A stretch of 64,000 nucleotides of DNA from Pseudeuparius sepicola (taxonomy: Eukaryota; Arthropoda; Insecta; Coleoptera; Anthribidae), in contig OY987298.1 of NCBI GenBank assembly GCA_963920635.1, forward strand, positions 112,272,035 through 112,336,034, written 5' to 3'. A model generated the notes under the pieces. That model did no database searches. It was not told the origin of the DNA and saw only the letters and a list, made by a program, of their open reading frames with translations. Of this stretch, positions 52,346 to 62,269 are shown one piece after another. The position numbers and the translations under genes were made by a program. The first letter of the stretch is position 1; every line of letters begins with the position of its first letter.

Positions 52346-55300
52346 AATGGACTGTGTCCATGAATGAATCGATTATGCGTATTTTTTACAGGGTGACAAA
52401 CTTAGGACAAGAGATGATCGGCTACCGACAACAACTGCATGCCGAGTTCTGCAGGGAGTTTCCACACATGCAAGTGTCTGAACAAAGAGTGTCAGATCAG
52501 TATCGAACTATTCTAAGAAATAACCGAATTCCAGAAACGCGACTTAACGCTATCAAACGGGAAGTTGAGCTAGAGATCCACGGCGAACACATAGACATAG
52601 ATGACAACAACAACAATGGGGAACTTCAAGCGCCTGGACAACAACTAGAAGCCGAAACGGTAGAACCAACAACCGAGAGTCTGGAATCGGTTAACGAAGA
52701 ACATTTTGAAGGCTTAAACGCACATATGAGACAGGCAGTATTGCGATACGAAGGCACAGACCCACTGAGCAGGCCACCGCTACCAAGATTAAATTCTTCC
52801 AGGAAACTTGCGATCGTGCTCGATCTTATGAACACAAGAATTTTACCAAACTATGTTTTAGTGACACCAACATTAGAACGTATGCACATGTTAATCTACT
52901 GTGCCGCAACGGCAGTCACCACTGTAATGGGTGCCAAGATCCGAACGGCCCAAGAGTTGAATCGTGCAAGACCAGAACCACGAATGGCTCAATGGGAAAT
53001 GCGACTAAATCGGAAGATCGAGAGTCTCCGTAAAGACATAGGACAAGTGACGGAATATATCAGAGGAGTTAGAACTAGAAGGATCCAGAGGGCGGTGCAG
53101 GCAATAATGAGCCGCACCCAAATGCATTCTCGGCATGACCCCGCGAACATCACTGCTCAACAATGTCTTGACACATTAAAACAAAAACTTTCTGTTTTTG
53201 CAGGGCGTCTGAGGAGATACAAGGCTAGTAACAACAGGAAACGAGACAACAAACTCTTTCAACGATCAGAAAAGGGTTTCTACCGTGCTTTTAATTCTAG
53301 CGCCGATGCCACAATTGCGAGTTACCCTAGCAGAGAACAGGTCGACGGTTTCTGGAGAAATCAACTTGCCACACCAGGTCCATACAATGTCAGTGCAAGC
53401 TGGATCAGCGAAGAACGCGAGATGGGCCGGAACTATAGCCAGATGCAACACGAGCAATTCACAACCGCTGAGGTCTCCGATGTCATCAAGAAATCCCACA
53501 ACTGGAAGGCACCAGGTCCAGATCATCTCCAAAATTATTGGATTAAGAAGTTGTGGTGCACGCATGAACAGATAACTACCTTAATTAATGAAGTCTTGCT
53601 CGATCCTCTGAAAATGCCATTGTTTCTTACACAGGGTGCAACCTACCTGTTACCAAAAGACCAGCGGAATATGGATAACCCTGCCAAGTACCGCCCAATA
53701 ACCTGCTTGCCTACGCTGTACAAGATAATCACATCTTGCCTTACGCAGCGAATATATGCTCACTGCGAGCGGAACAACATCATTGCAATGCAGCAGAAGG
53801 GCTGCTCGAAGGGCGCAATGGGATGCAAAGAGCAACTCATCATAGACTCTGTCATCTGCAACCAGGCTCATTCCAAGCAACGAAACCTCCACATGGCTTA
53901 TGTGGACTACAAAAAAGCATTTGATTCCGTACCTCACGACTGGCTCACAGGTATCTTAAAGCTGTATAAAATAGATCATCATACAGTTTCCTTTTTAGAA
54001 CACGTTATGACAACCTGGCGCAATAAGATACAACTCAGAACCGCAGACAGTAACATCGAGACCGACACAATCAACATCCGAAGAGGGATTTTCCAAGGAG
54101 ATTCACTCAGTCCACTGTGGTTCTGCATGGCGATGAACCCTCTATCACATCGGTTGAACTCTACAAAATACGGCTTCGCTATCAAAAGCAACAACGCAGA
54201 AGCGATCAAGTTGAATCACCTATTATATATGGATGATTTAAAACTGATCGCCGCAACCAAAAACCAACTAACGCAAATGCTTAAAATTGTAGAGGAGTTC
54301 TCCAGGGACATCGGAATGCTGTTTGGACTGGACAAGTGCCGCACCCTTAATATCATCCGGGGAAAGCTCGAACAAAGCGCACACGAGATGCAGGACGGCC
54401 GGGAGATCGAAGCAATGGGCAAGGGAGATACATACAAGTATCTCGGGATGAAACAAGCTCAAAGGATAGACCATCGAACAATGAAGACTGATTTAACGAA
54501 TGAATTCATCAAGAGAGTAAGACAAGTAGTGCGAACTGATCTTAACAGCAGGAATTTGTTTAAGGCCCTGAACACGTATGCGTGCTCTGTACTCAGCTAT
54601 TCGTTCGGAATAGTGAATTGGACCAACACGGACATCAACAACCTGCAACGAAAAGTTAGGACACTACTAACAAAAGCTCATAAACATCATCCCCGTAGCG
54701 CCGTAGAAAGAACAACTCTGCCACGTCAACTAGGAGGAAGAGGATTGGCAGATCTCAGCAAGCAATTGGACCAACAAATATTAAATCTGCGTAATTATTT
54801 CTACAGGCAGGCCAACAGCTCCACACTACATAGGGCTATATGCGGAGCAGACGTCTCAACACCGCTACGTCTGACGGAACACGAGCGTCAAAATCACCAC
54901 CGAACCGACAACGATAAACTACAGAGGTGGTTGGGGAAGCCGCTGCACGGGAGGCATCCTAATGAGGTTAACCAGGAACATGTCGACAAGTTAGCGTCGA
55001 ACTATTGGCTGACCTCGGGACGAATGTTCCCCGAGACGGAAGGCTTCCTACTGGCCATACAAGATCAGGTTATACCAACTCGCAACTACCTAAAATTCAT
55101 TGTAGGAGATGCATCGGTAGTGGATGACAGATGCAGATACGGGTGCCCAACTTCAGAAACAATCCAGCACATAACAGGAGGATGTCAGATGTTCGCATCA
55201 ACGGAATATAAGGAACGACACGATTCGGTTGCCAAGATCTTGCACCAGGAACTGGCGGAAAAGCTGCTGCTTGTGCAGGCAGAGAGGGTCCCATATTACA

Positions 55301-55740
55301 ACTACACACCTGAGCCTGTTCTTGAGAACAGCAACTACAAGATGTACTGGGATCGTACAGTTCTGACAGATCAACGAGTTGCCCATAACAGACCGGACCT
55401 TATAATAGTTGATAAAATTTCTAGGCAGACAACTCTGATTGATGTGGCCATCCCGAACAACAACAACCTGCGTGTGAAGCAAGTCGAGAAGATCGCGAAG
55501 TACAGAGATTTAGAAGAACGAATTAGAAGGCAATGGGAAATGGCGAACGTCCAGACGATTCCAATCGTCATGTCAACAACTGGTGTTATACCAAAAAGTT
55601 TGCTGAGAAACATCAAGGAGCTGGGTCTAACTGATAGTCTTTACAGGTCCATGCAGAAAGCGGTACTACTTGCGACAGCCCGAACCGTCAGGAAATTCAT
55701 GGGGAATGCAGGATCATCCAACAACATCAATGTCACCTAA
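52342..55740 (+). CDS. Dong-type reverse transcriptase/restriction-like endonuclease, 1132 aa
   Basis: Single open frame. Residues about 1-80 form a conserved N-terminal domain of R4/Dong proteins (MNESIMRIFYRVT). RT motifs: fingers near 395 (APGPDHLQNYW), motif A D522 in YVDYKKAFDS, motif B FQGDSLSPLWF near 585, and motif C YMDD at 629-632. The thumb YKYLG is near 700. The C-terminal CCHC starts at C931 (CRYGC, HITGGC). The restriction-like nuclease has RPDLIIV (P1018-D1019), D1034 in IDVAIP, and a downstream KYRDLEERIRRQW helix. The nuclease nicks TAA repeats and the RT copies element RNA at the nick (target-primed reverse transcription). All catalytic residues are present and there are no stops, so it may be active. 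Confidence 0.93.
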   Translation: MKWTVSMNESIMRIFYRVTNLGQEMIGYRQQLHAEFCREFPHMQVSEQRVSDQYRTILRNNRIPETRLNAIKREVELEIHGEHIDIDDNNNNGELQAPGQQLEAETVEPTTESLESVNEEHFEGLNAHMRQAVLRYEGTDPLSRPPLPRLNSSRKLAIVLDLMNTRILPNYVLVTPTLERMHMLIYCAATAVTTVMGAKIRTAQELNRARPEPRMAQWEMRLNRKIESLRKDIGQVTEYIRGVRTRRIQRAVQAIMSRTQMHSRHDPANITAQQCLDTLKQKLSVFAGRLRRYKASNNRKRDNKLFQRSEKGFYRAFNSSADATIASYPSREQVDGFWRNQLATPGPYNVSASWISEEREMGRNYSQMQHEQFTTAEVSDVIKKSHNWKAPGPDHLQNYWIKKLWCTHEQITTLINEVLLDPLKMPLFLTQGATYLLPKDQRNMDNPAKYRPITCLPTLYKIITSCLTQRIYAHCERNNIIAMQQKGCSKGAMGCKEQLIIDSVICNQAHSKQRNLHMAYVDYKKAFDSVPHDWLTGILKLYKIDHHTVSFLEHVMTTWRNKIQLRTADSNIETDTINIRRGIFQGDSLSPLWFCMAMNPLSHRLNSTKYGFAIKSNNAEAIKLNHLLYMDDLKLIAATKNQLTQMLKIVEEFSRDIGMLFGLDKCRTLNIIRGKLEQSAHEMQDGREIEAMGKGDTYKYLGMKQAQRIDHRTMKTDLTNEFIKRVRQVVRTDLNSRNLFKALNTYACSVLSYSFGIVNWTNTDINNLQRKVRTLLTKAHKHHPRSAVERTTLPRQLGGRGLADLSKQLDQQILNLRNYFYRQANSSTLHRAICGADVSTPLRLTEHERQNHHRTDNDKLQRWLGKPLHGRHPNEVNQEHVDKLASNYWLTSGRMFPETEGFLLAIQDQVIPTRNYLKFIVGDASVVDDRCRYGCPTSETIQHITGGCQMFASTEYKERHDSVAKILHQELAEKLLLVQAERVPYYNYTPEPVLENSNYKMYWDRTVLTDQRVAHNRPDLIIVDKISRQTTLIDVAIPNNNNLRVKQVEKIAKYRDLEERIRRQWEMANVQTIPIVMSTTGVIPKSLLRNIKELGLTDSLYRSMQKAVLLATARTVRKFMGNAGSSNNINVT

Positions 55741-55859
55741 GGCCCGATAACATGGCAAGGGTCTCGTCCGAGCCAGATCCTTTTGGTATCCGGGATATCC
55801 GGGATCTGAGTGAATGTTCCCCGTAGAGGGAGTGCGAATGCCTTTTGGCTAAGTCGAGA

Positions 55860-56269
55860 TAATAATAATAATAATTCTCACCCTCACAATACTCCAAACT
55901 AGGAGTACCCCAAAAGCAACTACATGCTTGTGCGGGGGAGGGGGGCAATTACTATTATTTTGTCTTCGTTGCCATTTGCGGCTAGGGCCGACTTTTTTCC
56001 CGATAGAACTAGGATAGCATTCGCTCAAGTACTACGGAAAACCCTAGAAAACCGTAGTAATCCCAGTGAGTGTAGGACAATTAGTAAATCACACGGATAA
56101 AGCCTATTTAGGAGCAATACCGTGAACCCACATTTGTCCAGCGCTCTTGGCTATAGCGGCGTTTTTCTTTAAAGACATGTGCAAGCGCCTGCCTCGAACC
56201 AAGGTCGATCCAAGGCAGAAAAACATGCAGTCTAAAAAGTCAGCGCCGGTACGAGCGACGCCAACGCGG
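55860..56269 (-). mobile_element. tRNA-derived SINE-like element, copy B
   Basis: Matches 15889-16306 over its whole length; the plus-strand (TAA)n end touches Dong copy 2. Relative to copy A it lacks about 12 bases within the box-B region (CTCGAACCAAGG versus CTCGACATCGGTTCGAACC), so its internal promoter is probably damaged. Its insertion point in the giant element is defined by the mirrored left arm: sequence matching GGTATACAGAAGTTGCAT is split here. Confidence 0.72.
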
Positions 56270-56280
56270 CTACATATAGA

Positions 56281-56996
56281 GGTTGCATATTTTTTAGTTG
56301 CTCTAATTTCGGATTATAAATTTTTTTTGGTTTTCGTTGATTTCTGTTTACTTAGTAATTAAGTAAATTAAAATATTGGGAATAAGTTTATTTTTGTAGG
56401 ATAATCTTATTTTTGTTTTGTTTTGTCTTCGCATTGGATTTTTTCGTACCTACATTAGTTTTCACAGAATGGCTTTCTTTAAACTTTCACCATTGGAGAA
56501 AATGGAAAAAAAAACCAGTGCTTTTTGTCAAAGACTGGCTTAAAAGTCGAGGATTTTAGAATCTCGACTCGACAGAGAAGCGCCATGTTCCAACAATTGT
56601 GAGATTATTTGGCTATAAAATATAATAAAACTAACCGGCTAAGGCTATATAATTTTATAATTTTAAAAAATTCAAAATTTCTTAATCCTCGCACTTCAAC
56701 TCCGGTGCAAAAAAAATCCTAAATTTCTTAATCCGCGCACTTCAACTCCGGTGCAAGCAAATACAAAAAATTTCCAATATCTCAAACTTCCCTGCACAAC
56801 TTGATAATGAACAGCCAGAATTTGTTCTCGATTCTGATACGAAATTTAGCAGACCACAAACGCCCGACAAAATGTATGTAAATGACAACTTGGGGAATTT
56901 AGTTAACGCCGTGACTCCGGATAAAAGTAACATCGAAAGTACATACATTAAAAGAGTTTGATAACGACTGCGCCACACCAATTTCTTGTGACTTGG
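56281..56996 (+). pseudogene. Mirrored, truncated MULE transposase N-terminus
   Basis: Reverse-complement copy of about 46905-47555: the leader, then ATGGCTTTCTTTAAACTTTC and the N-terminal coding region, reading on the plus strand towards the right array. It stops abruptly at GACTTG inside the linker region and passes straight into the terminal array, so about 6 kb of arm is missing. It has several frame changes and a ~47-bp tandem duplication (TTCTTAATCC to CCGGTGCAA, near 56680-56755). Its TGCTTTTTG retains the T missing in the left-arm gene. Confidence 0.85.
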
Positions 56997-59640
56997 GTCG
57001 TTTTGACAACCTTAGACGGTAGTCACGGTCGATTTTTTCCGCTCGCCCTAAGCCCTGGGGTGTTGTCCGTTCCCTGTAAAAAGCTGAAGGTGTAACCCCC
57101 CCCCCCCCAAAATCTCGAGAAAAAAATTATTTTATCCGGCGGCGCAATTTGCGTTTGGCCGTGCCACCCTCGTTTTGACACCCTTAGACGGTAGTCACGG
57201 TCGACTTTTTCCGCTCGCCCTAAGCCCTTTGGTGTTGTCCGTTCCCTGTAAAAAGATGAAGGTGTAACCCCCCCCAAAATCTCGAGAAAAAAATTATTTT
57301 ATCCGGCGGCGCAATTTGCGTTCGGCCGTGCCACCCTCGTTTTGACACCCTTAGACGGTAGTCACGGTCGATTTTTTCCGCTCGCCCTAAGCCCTGGGGT
57401 GTTGTCCGTTCCCTGTAAAAAGCTGAAGGTGTAACCCCCCCCCAAAATCTCGAGAAAAAAATTATTTTATCCGGCGGCGCAATTTGCGCTCGGCAGTGCC
57501 ACCCTCGTTTTGACACCGTTAGACGGTAGTCACGGTCGATTTTTTTCGCTCGCCCTACGCCCTGGGGTGTTGTCCGTTCCCTGTAAAAAGCTGAAGGTGT
57601 AACCCCCCCCAAAATCTCGAGAAAAAAATTATATTATCCGGCTTATATTATCCGGCGGCGCAATTTGCGCTCGGCCGTGCCACCCTCGTTTTTACACCCT
57701 TAGACGGTAGTCACGGTCGATTTTTTCCGCTCGCCCTAAGCCCTGGGGTGTTGTCCGTTCCCTGTAAAAAGCTGAAGGTGTAACCCCCCCCCCCCCCAAA
57801 ATCTCGAGAAAAAAATTATTTTATCCGGCGGCGCAATTTGCGTTTGGCCGTGCCACCCTCGTTTTGACACCCTTAGACGGTAGTCACGGTCGACTTTTTC
57901 CGCTCGCCCTAAGCCCTTTGGTGTTGTCCGTTCCCTGTAAAAAGATGAAGGTGTAACCCCCCCCAAAATCTCGAGAAAAAAATTATTTTATCCGGCGGCG
58001 CAATTTGCGTTCGGCCGTGCCACCCTCGTTTTGACACCCTTAGACGGTAGTCACGGTCGATTTTTTCCGCTCGCCCTAAGCCCTGGGGTGTTGTCCGTTC
58101 CCTGTAAAAAGCTGAAGGTGTAACCCCCCCCCAAAATCTCGAGAAAAAAATTATTTTATCCGGCGGCGCAATTTGCGCTCGGCAGTGCCACCCTCGTTTT
58201 GACACCGTTAGACGGTAGTCACGGTCGATTTTTTTCGCTCGCCCTACGCCCTGGGGTGTTGTCCGTTCCCTGTAAAAAGCTGAAGGTGTAACCCCCCCCA
58301 AAATCTCGAGAAAAAAATTATATTATCCGGCTTATATTATCCGGCGGCGCAATTTGCGCTCGGCCGTGCCACCCTCGTTTTTACACCCTTAGACGGTAGT
58401 CACGGTCGATTTTTTCCGCTCGCCCTAAGCCCTGGGGTGTTGTCCGTTCCCTGTAAAAAGCTGAAGGTGTAACCCCCCCAAAATCTCGAGAAAAAAATTA
58501 TTTTATCCGGCGGCGCAATTTGCGCTCGGCCGTGCCACCCTCGTTTTGACACCCTTAGACGGTAGTCACGGTCGATTTTTTCCGCTCGCCCTACGCCCTG
58601 GGGTGTGGTCCGTTCCCTGTAAAAAGCTGAAGGTGTAACCCCCCCCAAAATCTCGAGAAAAAAATTATATTATCCGGCGGCGCAATTTGCGCTCGGCCGT
58701 GCCACCCTCGTTTTGACACCCTTAGACGGTAGTCACGGTCGATTTTTTCCGCTCGCCCTACGCCCTGGGGTGTTGTCCGTTCCCTGTAAAAAGCTGAAGG
58801 TGTAACCCCCCCCAAAATCTAGAGAAAAAAATTATTTTATCCGGCGGCGCAATTTGCGCTCGGCAGTGCCACCCTCGTTTTGACACCCTTAGACGGTAGT
58901 CACGGTCGATTTTTTCCGCTCGCCCTACGCCCTGGGGTGTTGTCCGTTCCCTGTAAAAAGCTGAAGGTGTAACCCCCCCCAAAATCTAGAGAAAAAAATT
59001 ATTTTATCCGGCGGCGCAATTTGCGCTCGGCCGTGCCACCCTCGTTTTGACACCCTTAGACGGTAGTCACGGTCGATTTTTTCCGCTCGCCCTACGCCCT
59101 GGGGTGTTGTCCGTTCCCTGTAAAAAGCTGAAGGTGTAACCCCCCCCCAAAATCTAGAGAAAAAAATTATTTTATCCGGCGGCGCAATTTGCGCTCGGCA
59201 GTGCCACCCTCGTTTTGACACCCTTAGACGGTAGTCACGGTCGATTTTTTCCGCTCGCCCTACGCCCTGGGGTGTTGTCCGTTCCCTGTAAAAAGCTGAA
59301 GGTGTAACCCCCCCAAAATCTCGAGAAAAAAATTATTTTATCCGGCGGCGCAATTTGCGCTCGGCAGTGCCACCCTCGTTTTGTCACCCTTAGACGGTAG
59401 TCACTTTCGATTTTTTCCGCTCGCCCTAAGCCCTGGGGTGTTGTCCGTTCCCTGTAAAAAGCTGAAGGTGTAACCCCCCCCCCAAAATCTCGAGAAAAAA
59501 ATTATTTTATCCGGCGGCGCAATTTGCGCTCGGCAGTGCCACCCTCGTTTTGACACCGTTAGACGGTAGTTACGGTCGATTTTTTCCGCTCGCTCTACGA
59601 CCTGTGGTGTTGTACGTCGCCTGTAAAAGTTTGGGGGTTA
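56997..59640. repeat. Right terminal array: 16 copies of the ~167-bp unit
   Basis: GACGGTAGTCACGGTCGA and variants recur 16 times, inverted relative to the left array. 57001-57690 and 57690-58380 are near-identical 689-bp blocks of four units each. The blocks carry the same private variants (CTTATATTATCCGG insertion, GTTTGGCCG, GTTAGACGG), showing recent block duplication. G/C-run length varies from 7 to about 14. Confidence 0.95.
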
Positions 59641-59773
59641 ATCCACCCCCAGGTTAAGGAAAAATAAAACAATCCCTTTGTAGGATTAGCTTTGGTGCGG
59701 ATTGTCCATGTCCGCAATTTGCCTCCGCTTTAAAAATTCGTCGCTGGAAAACCGTCGCTAACTTCACGGACAT

Positions 59774-59782
59774 ATAATTGTG
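59774..59782. repeat. 9-bp target-site duplication, right
   Basis: ATAATTGTG, identical to 36917-36925. Confidence 0.92.
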
Positions 59783-60130
59783 CTGACTGATAGGTACGGA
59801 GTAATTTTTTCAAGTGGGTTACTTCGAAGATATTTGCCGCATTCGATATTAAATGTACACTTCAGATCAGGGTAGAACGTACGGTCCAACGGCTAAGGGG
59901 GAATAGTTAAATGTGTACAGTGGTTGTCCATAAATAATAGTACAGGATCTTCCTTGCTCCCATTTACATAATTCTGGAAGTGCCGAAGGTATTCCAGGAA
60001 AAGTTCTTCTGTAATCCAAGCCTTTTCTGAACAAGAGTATCGAGATCCTGATGCCCCCCCCCTCTTTTTGTAATTGCGGGTACAAGCAACAATTGATAAT
60101 TTTTCGCCTCTCGTGCCAATGTGGTGTACA
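59783..60130 (-). pseudogene. Pogo/Tigger-like transposase relic, catalytic part
   Basis: The minus strand from about 60130 reads ARGEKLSIVACTRNYKK, then WITEELFLEYLRHFQNYVNG and SKEDPVLLFMDNHCTHLTI. The DNH is the second catalytic Asp motif of pogo/Tigger DDE transposases. After a gap come DRTFYPDLKCTFNIECGKYL and RSNPLEKITPYL. A frame ending at the target duplication continues into FNSAYMKVATPEKAIKVFQ at 36916 once one ATAATTGTG is removed. Frameshifts and an internal deletion show that it was already decaying or decayed later. The 5' part of the gene upstream of 60130 is not recognised. Confidence 0.8.
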
Positions 60131-60784
60131 AGTAAATTAAATTTAATAAATGTTTCGAAGATTCATATCGAAATCGTGAGATTTCATGATAAACCAATGT
60201 AGTTGGCAACGCTGGCGATCGGTACATTGGACTCGCGCTTGTAAGCCATTAACTCGTGGGTGGGGGTAAGAGGGAATTATGCTATGAAAATCATAGACCA
60301 CAGATAATTCCCCGTTCACAATGTAGGTATGTATGTTATTAACACTTAATAGTGTTGCAATCTTGTTGGACCCCCCTTTACTATACCAGAATCAAGTGAC
60401 ACTGCGTGGAAAATTCACGACGAATTGTAACTGAAACGGGGCTTCGCTGACACCACTTGTTTTGTTCACGTTCAGTATTAACCTGCACGAAAAACTGATT
60501 GATTCCTCAATTTCCTACGAAGCCCGCGAGTCATAAAGAATCGGAGACGTCACGATAGCGGGCTCCACATGTTTCGTCGCTCGCAACTAACGAAAATGAA
60601 TAGGCCCTACGTGACGTTTCGGTAATACTTTCCGGGGTGCCCGGTGCACCGCACTGATTGCAACCCCGCGCATCGGTTGACGCGGAAATGAGTTATGCGC
60701 CGGCTCTTTGTTGCTTCACCAGCTGTATACTGCCAGTACCTTTGAATAAAGAATCCCAGAAAGGAGTCAAAGCTTTTTGGGCAT
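60131..60784. other. Relatively GC-rich stretch, no gene seen
   Basis: 60400-60720 is CpG-rich with GACGTCAC and TACGTGACGTTTC motifs and no open frame of interest. It resembles the patch at 10110-10400 in composition only. Confidence 0.4.
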
Positions 60785-61665
60785 AAAGCCTGTTTTACAT
60801 TGACAATTTCTTCATGAATTAATTCATGAATAAGTTTATGAATAAATTCATGAATTAATTCACGACAAGTTCTATTTTACACTGCTGAAGAAATTGATGA
60901 ATTTTTTTGTCATCTTATGTCAGATTCTAGCAAATACCAACACGAGAATAAATATCAGAATAATTTTTTGTGCTGTATTTCCCCTATCAGAACATATTTT
61001 CTAACCATATCCATCTTTATCCAAAGCATCTTGAACTACAGATTAAGTCTGGCTAGAAGAGTATTTGAAAATGCTTTTGGCATTTTAGCCAAACGATTTA
61101 GAGTTTTTTTGACTACAATTAATTTGAATGTGGAAAAAGTGCAAACCATAACATTGGCATGTTTCACATTACATAATTTTTGAGACTCGAATGTCCTAGT
61201 TCTATTCTAGAAGAGCTTGATCAAGACTAAATATTTCAATTTGGACTTTCTTACCAAATATGCTCACCAAGACATGTTTGCGTTGCTGCCCGCCAGGAGT
61301 TTTGTGATTATTTCGTAAATGAGGGAGCTGTGCCTATTGGCAACGGAATACATAAATAAAACATATATTGATCTTTAAAATTATGTACTCTCCTCTTCCT
61401 CATCTAATGCCGCAAACAAAAACCAGTATCAAAATATAACCTTCCTTGTGTTTAAATTTTCAATGTTAGTACTCCTGAAGTTCACGCAGAACTTGACGGA
61501 AAATAGAACATGCTCTAATTCGTGAAGTAACTTCATGAAGAAATTCATGAATTAATTCATGAAGAAATTGCCCAGTGTAATACACGATTTTTTGTATTAA
61601 TTTGTCCTTTAAGTGGCTTCATGAATTATAATTCATGAAGAAATTGTCAATGTAAAACAGGCTTT
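60785..61665 (+). mobile_element. PIF/Harbinger-type element, 0.88 kb
   Basis: AAAGCCTGTTTTACATTGAC at the left is inverted at the right end (GTCAATGTAAAACAGGCTTT). Just inside both ends are arrays of TTCATGAATTAATTCATGAA palindromes (about 60823-60865 and 61520-61650), likely transposase-binding sites. The interior has only the C-terminal end of a Harbinger transposase, so the element is an internally deleted derivative. The target duplication is ambiguous because of flanking A/T runs. Confidence 0.88.
60917..61330 (+). pseudogene. Harbinger DDE transposase C-terminal fragment
   Basis: An 88-codon open frame (60917-61183) contains NYRLSLARRVFENAFGILAK followed by RFRVF and VQTITLACFTLHNF. 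This is the region around the catalytic Glu (VFENAFG) and the LHNF that follows in PIF/Harbinger nucleases. After a stop and frame change, AARQEFCDYFVNEGAVPIGN near 61290 matches the usual C-terminal YFxxEGxVPWQ block. The first two Asp residues and the N-terminus are missing. Confidence 0.85.
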
Positions 61666-62269
61666 TTACAAAATACGTGAGACGAAAATCGCCCCATGTA
61701 GGAGCCAAGTTTTGACCCAATAGTTTGACATCTGACACGGCAATAGGTGCCAGTATGTGGTACTTGGATACTTTTTCGAGTTATTAAGCTTATATAAGCT
61801 GTGCGGCTTTTGGTTCTTCCCTGGTCGACAAAACTAAATGTTTGAGGATAATAATCCATCAGTAAGTAATTGTGTAGTAATTTAAATTAACTCTAGAGGT
61901 CATGCACCAAAGTAGCATAGGCGTTTGTGTAAGTACCTACTCGTTCATAATTGGAAATTGAAAATTATTAGAATTGCTAAATTATGATGGATTCCTTAAA
62001 CTTAAAGACATAAACGTACCTTATATTTTTTTGCCTGTATTGTAGATTCTGATTTCACGAAAAATGAGGATTTTGCCTCGATCAGTTTGTCGAAACAACT
62101 CAAAGGTACGCGCTACTGTAAAAACAAAAACGACATGCTCCTTCCTGGGATTCTTTTTTCAAAGGCCAGTATTTAGGAACGAAACGTAAAAATTATCCAA
62201 TTAGGTTCTTGTTCTTGTTCTTGGGTACAGGAAGGTTACAGGGTGGGTAATAACCATATAGGTACCTAT
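61666..62269. other. No recognisable feature
   Basis: AT-rich; a 70-codon minus-strand frame (61647-61859) has no domains. Confidence 0.4.

Larger units (their letters stand above)
52234..55859 (+). mobile_element. R4/Dong-type non-LTR retrotransposon, copy 2 (apparently intact)
   Basis: Starts AAACATCTACAACATGGGAG and ends GCTAAGTCGAGA before (TAA)n, then runs into the SINE body at 55875. Leader ORF, main ORF and 3' hairpin (GGTATCCGGGATATCC) are all present. A tandem unit could arise by reinsertion of Dong into the TAA repeat left by the first copy. Confidence 0.9.
36926..59773 (-). mobile_element. Giant Mutator-like element, 22,848 bp, with nested insertions
   Basis: Both ends begin ATGTCCGTGAAGTTAGCGAC (inverted), extending through about 180 bp of near-identical outer sequence (36926-37105; 59640-59773). 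They continue into long arrays of a ~167-bp unit, so the inverted repeats are 3.8 kb and 2.8 kb. A perfect 9-bp target duplication flanks it. The interior holds a minus-strand transposase/PHD/Ulp1 gene (43805-47369). A second inverted pair (47560-47810 with 48395-48625, continuing as 56281-56996) shows the right arm mirrors the left, with about 6 kb missing. Later insertions are a mariner relic, a foldback, a SINE and two Dong elements. The DDE gene with CxxH and 9-bp duplication fit the Mutator superfamily. A KDZ/Zisupton-type assignment is the main alternative. Confidence 0.85.

Noticed and set aside
48654..55859. rDNA-associated R2-type element
   Set aside because: The RT/endonuclease resembles R2 in plan, but both copies lie in TAA repeats with no 28S sequence nearby, which fits R4/Dong instead.
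57023..59221. Equivalent open frames in the right array on the minus strand
   Set aside because: Same repeat artefact in inverted orientation.
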